Source: Candidatus Parcubacteria bacterium
Lineage (GTDB): Bacteria > Patescibacteriota > Patescibacteriia > Patescibacteriales > UBA12075
DNA length: 9,758 nt
Reading direction: 5' to 3'
NCBI GenBank assembly: GCA_023142215.1
Contig: JAGLJW010000063.1
Coordinates: 1-9,758, forward strand
Of the stretch, positions 6,680 to 9,758 are shown piece after piece (position 1 is the stretch's first letter; every line of letters begins with the position of its first letter). A program made the position numbers and the translations under genes. The notes below the pieces were generated by a model. It worked only from the letters and a program-made list of their open reading frames with translations, ran no database searches and was not told the DNA's origin.

Positions 6680-6706
6680 ACTTTTGTTTCCAAAATTATT
6701 TTTAAA

Positions 6707-6732
6707 AAATTATTATTAATTAATAATAATTT
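6707..6732. promoter_or_regulatory. Perfect 26-bp palindrome, candidate feoAB operator
   Basis: The sequence from AAATTATTATTAA to its exact reverse complement TTAATAATAATTT is a perfect 13+13 palindrome. It begins 2 nt downstream of the minus-strand TATAAT and so covers the expected transcription start. That is where a repressor would block initiation. The position and the iron-uptake genes suggest a Fur- or DtxR/MntR-type site, although the sequence is not a textbook box. AT-rich DNA yields such palindromes by chance, and it could also form an mRNA 5' hairpin. Confidence 0.4.
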
Positions 6733-6733
6733 A

Positions 6734-6739
6734 ATTATA
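6734..6739 (-). promoter_or_regulatory. feoAB -10 box
   Basis: A perfect TATAAT on the minus strand, about 55 nt before the feoA ATG. No good -35 is seen (TTTATT or TTTTAT at about 6757-6763), so an activator or a low basal rate is possible. Confidence 0.5.
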
Positions 6740-6750
6740 TCATGATTTAA

Positions 6751-6802
6751 AATAAAAATAAAAAAGCCTATTATTTTTTTTAAAAAATTAATAATAGACT
6801 TT
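6751..6802 (-). terminator. Rho-independent terminator of the 70-residue membrane protein gene
   Basis: On the minus strand AAAGTCTATTATT (6802-6790) pairs with AATAATAGGCTTT (6775-6763), with only one G-T wobble, and is followed by TTTATTTTTATTTT. It isolates this gene from feoAB downstream. Confidence 0.8.
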
Positions 6803-6832
6803 ATGACTAATAAAAAATTGTTTAATTAATTA

Positions 6833-7045
6833 TCAGTCAAATTTAATTCCAAATTTAGTTTGTTGCTCAAGAAAATCATTTTCTTCAAGAACTTCAACTA
6901 ATGTTTTGGCCTCTTGATGATTCATCTTGTATAGATTTTGACATACTAATATGTCACCTTCATCGCTATTTACAAAAAATAATCCAAACAAAACAAAAGT
7001 TATAACAAATGCAATCATACAAATCCATCCTATATTTCTTCGCAT
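6833..7045 (-). CDS. Small single-span membrane protein, unknown function
   Basis: A 70-residue protein with basic MRRN, one hydrophobic helix (about 6-26, containing Cys9), then a charged 44-residue tail. The tail should lie outside the cell if the N-terminus stays in; it contains Cys35 and an acidic helix-like stretch (NHQEAKTLVEVLEEN, 42-56). I recognise no family. It could also be a secreted protein with a poorly defined signal peptide. It has the best expression signals in the window: GGAGGAG 5 nt before the ATG, a near-consensus promoter, and its own terminator. It therefore looks like a real, well-expressed, monocistronic gene. The TGA stop is followed directly by TAA. It neighbours feoAB, but the terminator argues against co-transcription. 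Confidence 0.8.
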   Translation of the reverse strand: MRRNIGWICMIAFVITFVLFGLFFVNSDEGDILVCQNLYKMNHQEAKTLVEVLEENDFLEQQTKFGIKFD

Positions 7046-7050
7046 AATTT

Positions 7051-7057
7051 CTCCTCC
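7051..7057 (-). promoter_or_regulatory. Strong Shine-Dalgarno for the 70-residue protein
   Basis: GGAGGAG (minus strand) ends 5 nt before the ATG at 7045 and fixes that start. It is the only strong Shine-Dalgarno I find in the window. Confidence 0.85.
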
Positions 7058-7095
7058 AATTTTTTTATATAATTATTAAGATTATTCATAATTAA

Positions 7096-7124
7096 ACTAT
7101 AACATTTTATAAATAATTTGTCAA
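7096..7124 (-). promoter_or_regulatory. Near-consensus sigma-70 promoter of the 70-residue protein gene
   Basis: On the minus strand a perfect TTGACA (7124-7119), a 17-nt spacer and TATAGT (7101-7096) occur, with an extended -10 TGT just before the box. The predicted start near 7089 gives a leader of about 44 nt that includes the strong Shine-Dalgarno. Confidence 0.82.
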
Positions 7125-7188
7125 ATTACAAATAATTCCCTAATATTACAGTATTATCAAATACCCACAAACGCCAACAAATCATAAA

Positions 7189-7229
7189 AACTCCGACAAA
7201 TCTAATGATTTGTCGGAGTTCGTTTTTTT
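7189..7229. terminator. 14-bp perfect hairpin, probably a bidirectional terminator
   Basis: AACTCCGACAAATC (7189-7202) and GATTTGTCGGAGTT (7207-7220) form a perfect stem with loop TAAT. On the minus strand it follows the surface-protein stop by about 40 nt and ends in a short T-run (GAGTTTTTATG). On the plus strand it is followed by CG and seven T, which is the stronger signature although no plus-strand gene is seen upstream. Confidence 0.75.
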
Positions 7230-7259
7230 AATAATGAACAATGATTAATAATGAACAAT
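7228..7259. repeat. 15-nt direct repeat next to the surface-protein stop
   Basis: TTAATAATGAACAAT occurs at 7228-7242 and exactly again at 7245-7259, a 17-nt period separated by GA. It sits between the stop codon and the hairpin. Its TTCATT-type complement resembles other short repeats in the window. Confidence 0.7.
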
Positions 7260-7261
7260 AG

Positions 7262-9758
7262 TTAATTCAAGCTGATATTATTAATATAAAGTTTTCCGCT
7301 TAATTCTCCGGCTTGAATGGCGAATCTGACATTTTCAGGGTCAAGTTCAGGATTGTTTGTAGCGATAAAGTTTATGTTGATTGTTTGCCAGCTTGTTGTT
7401 ACTTGGACTGCTTTCCATAAACCCATATTATCCCAAGGATCTATTTCTCTTTGGATAAGAATATAGATTATTCCAGGAGTATCTGCTTTTAGATTGATTT
7501 CTCCTTGATAACTTGTTCCTTGATTTAGCTTAAAACCAATTTTTTTTGCTTGAATTTGCCATGATGATACTGTTTGTGTGTTGTTTAGGATTAAACAATG
7601 ACTTCCGTTTATTCCTTCGTTTTCACTGATGTATAGTGAAGCAGTATCAAGATGATCTTCTAAAGTAAAACCATGATTATCATTTGAAAAATCCTCAAAA
7701 TATGGGATGTTTTCATTGTTTAATATAACTGTGAATGGTTTTGTATCTTTGAGAATAAATCCGTTGCCTGTATTGAGATAAAGTTTAAACTCATAATCTC
7801 CAGCGGAAGCATTCTCAAGATATGGAGTAAAGTTGGAATATCCCCAACCATTAATATTATCTACATCCATCCATCCTGATAGACAATACCATTGAGAGAT
7901 ATCATATTTCCAAAGTTCCATTTTCCATTCATGATCAATGAATACATCTTTTAATTGGGTGAGCAGTTGTACTGTTTCACCAACATTGAATTCTGTTTTT
8001 GGGTTAATTGCTTGTAGATTCCAATAATTTGGTGAATTATAATCTAATGAACCATATTCCCAGTCTTCGCATACTGTTGTTCCAATGTAAATATAATCTG
8101 AACCGCTTACATTGAATTGTTTTGAATCTAAAACAAAAAAACCATTTTCTATATCCAAATAAAAAACGGCCTGATAATTGCCGTGTACTAAATTCTCCTG
8201 ATAAGGAGTAAAACTAGAATATCCCCATCCTTGACTTGAATCTGGATATAACCAAGTGTTAGTTTGTTCACATAAAAGTAATCCATTGTGGTAAAGCTTC
8301 ATCCGAAAACGATGATTTGTGTAAACATTTTCTAGTTTAACTAGAAACTGAGCTGTATCTCCGAAAGCGAATTCAGTTCTAACATTAATTGGCTGTAAAT
8401 TCCAATATTCATCTCCTATTCCATATTGCCAAGAATCGCAGATATATGAAGTGGAGTAGGTATAGTCAGTAGGTGGCGAAGAACTATTTGAATCGGTTGT
8501 AACACAATCCTGATCAGAACAATATGATTCATTATCATTAATATACGCTGTAATCTTATAGCAATATTGCGTATCTGAATTTAACCCAGAGTTTGAATAA
8601 TTTGTGTTTGCCGTAGTAGTTATGGCATAATATCCACTATTATTCACGCTACGATAAATCCGATAACGCAAGTTAGCGTATTCAGGAGGATTTAAACCCC
8701 TGTTCCAGTTTAGGTTAATTTGGCTTGCAGACACTGTTGTTGCTGTCAAATCCTCAGGTTCGTAAATACCGCCACCTGAATTTCCGTCAGGAAAATTAGA
8801 ATCAGTATCAGCATCAACAAATTCTATTTTATCTACTCGGATAATATCGGAAGAATCAGCTAACCCGTTAACAATTGGGTCAATTCTAATTCTGTTAATT
8901 TCTCCTGTCCAATTAGAATTAGAATCTAAACGCATTGTATACCAACGTTGAACTCCGTCGCAAACAACATCTTCGTTAAACGATACTGAATTTGCTTCAG
9001 TAAAACTTCCTCCGGCAACGCTAAAAAAAACTTTGCCTTTTTTATCACTATTGCTTAACCCTGTATTTGTTTGAACTGAAAATCTAATCTTTAAACCTGA
9101 ATAATCATCGGCATTAACATTTCCCAAATAGGGACTGATAATTTTAGGGTCATTATCACTTGGATTCATTTCCCATAAGTAACCGCCGTAAAAACCGTTT
9201 AAAAACATATTTTCAATTGTCCAACCTAATTGGGAGTCTGTGAAATCCCAATAGTAATAATCGGAAATTAATTTCACCCAATCAAAAATCCAATTCTCAT
9301 ATCCTCCGTTTTTAGTCAGCTTAATGCTAATTTGACTAATGTCTAAATTACTAAATGATCCGTATAAATTTGCCGTGTATTCATGATAGCTGTAATCACG
9401 AGACACGCTTCCGAAATAAATTCCGTGTTCCCAGTTGTCATTATCATCTTTAATCCAAATATATCCCGAACTACTTGAGCCTGAACCATCAACTCTTGCA
9501 CTGAATTTAAGTGTCCTGAATTGATTTGTGTTAATACCGTTTGCAAACGATGGACTAATAACGCTTGGGTTAGAACCATTGGCTACTACCATCCATGTAT
9601 CTTGGTCTGCCTGCGTCTGCTCAACTGTTTGCGTATCAGAACCACATGTCCAGCCTTGGGATGAATGGTTAGGGAAGGTAAAGTAAGTTAAGTTTTCTTT
9701 TGGGAAAATAAAGCCTTGAATACCATCATAGGAATTTGAATTTAAAATATTAGTTCTA
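7262..9758 (-). CDS. Large multidomain extracellular protein, 5' end beyond window
   Basis: The frame is open from the right edge to a TAA at 7262 (831 visible residues), so the true start and any signal peptide lie outside. Visible modules are: two related jelly-roll-like repeats (1 to about 164 and about 165-317, both with an F-T/D....GW opening and a P..ISP(S/Y) segment); a fibronectin type III domain (about 332-421; YEPEDLTATTVSASQINLNW, then YRIYRS and YCYKITAY); two homologous Cys-bearing repeats (about 438-551 and 560-677); and a C-terminal CBM4/9-like domain (about 682-831; VTTSWQTININF, ending GKLYINNISLN). Tyr, Trp, Asn and Ser are abundant, as in secreted beta-rich proteins. No catalytic motif or anchor is visible; an enzyme domain could precede. 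A likely role is binding polysaccharide, or a surface or cell-cell contact. GC is higher than in neighbouring genes (a 60-base sample is 40%). A Met at 9592 is inside the first module and is not the start. Confidence 0.88.
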   Translation of the reverse strand, partial: RTNILNSNSYDGIQGFIFPKENLTYFTFPNHSSQGWTCGSDTQTVEQTQADQDTWMVVANGSNPSVISPSFANGINTNQFRTLKFSARVDGSGSSSSGYIWIKDDNDNWEHGIYFGSVSRDYSYHEYTANLYGSFSNLDISQISIKLTKNGGYENWIFDWVKLISDYYYWDFTDSQLGWTIENMFLNGFYGGYLWEMNPSDNDPKIISPYLGNVNADDYSGLKIRFSVQTNTGLSNSDKKGKVFFSVAGGSFTEANSVSFNEDVVCDGVQRWYTMRLDSNSNWTGEINRIRIDPIVNGLADSSDIIRVDKIEFVDADTDSNFPDGNSGGGIYEPEDLTATTVSASQINLNWNRGLNPPEYANLRYRIYRSVNNSGYYAITTTANTNYSNSGLNSDTQYCYKITAYINDNESYCSDQDCVTTDSNSSSPPTDYTYSTSYICDSWQYGIGDEYWNLQPINVRTEFAFGDTAQFLVKLENVYTNHRFRMKLYHNGLLLCEQTNTWLYPDSSQGWGYSSFTPYQENLVHGNYQAVFYLDIENGFFVLDSKQFNVSGSDYIYIGTTVCEDWEYGSLDYNSPNYWNLQAINPKTEFNVGETVQLLTQLKDVFIDHEWKMELWKYDISQWYCLSGWMDVDNINGWGYSNFTPYLENASAGDYEFKLYLNTGNGFILKDTKPFTVILNNENIPYFEDFSNDNHGFTLEDHLDTASLYISENEGINGSHCLILNNTQTVSSWQIQAKKIGFKLNQGTSYQGEINLKADTPGIIYILIQREIDPWDNMGLWKAVQVTTSWQTININFIATNNPELDPENVRFAIQAGELSGKLYINNISLN
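7727..8446 (-). repeat. Tandem ~115-residue domain repeats within the surface protein
   Basis: Copy 1 is encoded at 8446-8105 and copy 2 at 8080-7727. Both share C-x-x/(E)-D/S-W-(Q/E)-Y-G, then YWNLQ(P/A)IN, TEF..G(D/E)T.Q, (N/D)V(Y/F)..H, GWGYS.FTPY.EN and G.Y...(F/K)YL...NGF, and end in a (Q/P)F(N/T)V strand. Each copy has two cysteines at matching places (near the start and mid-domain), a probable disulfide. I cannot assign the domain to a named family. Confidence 0.85.

Noticed and set aside
6833..6835. Alternative genetic code (TGA as sense codon), as in some CPR lineages
   Set aside because: The only gene ending in TGA has TAA directly after it, so it is uninformative, and no gene in the window needs TGA read as an amino acid.
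9343..9579. Second minus-strand frame of 78 codons
   Set aside because: It lies inside the surface-protein gene in another frame and has no family features.
9590..9592. ATG as start of the large surface protein
   Set aside because: The frame stays open to the window edge, and this Met is within the first jelly-roll repeat. No signal peptide follows it.

Overview
The window is an AT-rich stretch of bacterial DNA (sample lines run from about 20% GC in the glycan genes to about 40% in the last gene). Every convincing gene lies on the minus strand, so transcription runs from high to low coordinates. The best guess at the organism is an uncultured Patescibacteria (CPR) member. The reasons are extreme AT bias, short genes, a small secreted protein of a type I associate with that group, and GC-richer palindromic repeats between genes. 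This is inference, as no rRNA or marker gene is present.

Right end (7262-9758): the 3' part of a very large extracellular protein, open to the window edge. It is built only from beta-sandwich-type modules: two related jelly-roll repeats, a fibronectin type III domain, two copies of a Cys-containing ~115-residue repeat, and a C-terminal carbohydrate-binding-like domain. No catalytic domain is visible. A 14-bp hairpin and a 15-nt direct repeat follow it.

Middle (4654-7124): two transcription units. The first is a complete mini-unit for a 70-residue single-span membrane protein, with a near-consensus promoter, a strong Shine-Dalgarno sequence and a terminator. The second is feoA-feoB (ferrous iron uptake), whose genes overlap by 11 nt. 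Its TATAAT box is followed at once by a perfect 26-bp palindrome, a plausible metal-responsive operator. FeoB keeps the membrane core, but its guanine-recognition motifs G4 and G5 look altered.

Left part (1-4653): a secreted 132-residue protein, a GT4 plus GT2 glycosyltransferase pair in one operon, a membrane-anchored DUF192 protein, and the start of an O-antigen ligase/polymerase-like membrane protein that runs off the left edge. The two transferases and the ligase-like protein suggest surface glycan assembly. The gt4 promoter lies so close to its ATG that a leaderless mRNA is likely.

Four gaps in the left half carry 100-180-bp imperfect palindromes. Their outer arms differ (TCATTTCGAA, TCATTGC, TCATTCTGGAA, TCATCCTGAGCGA types), but at least two, probably three, share one core. 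This modular repeat family and the duplicated Cys-bearing domain of the surface protein are the most novel-looking items. I see no CRISPR array, tRNA, rRNA, transposase, or obvious defence or toxin system.
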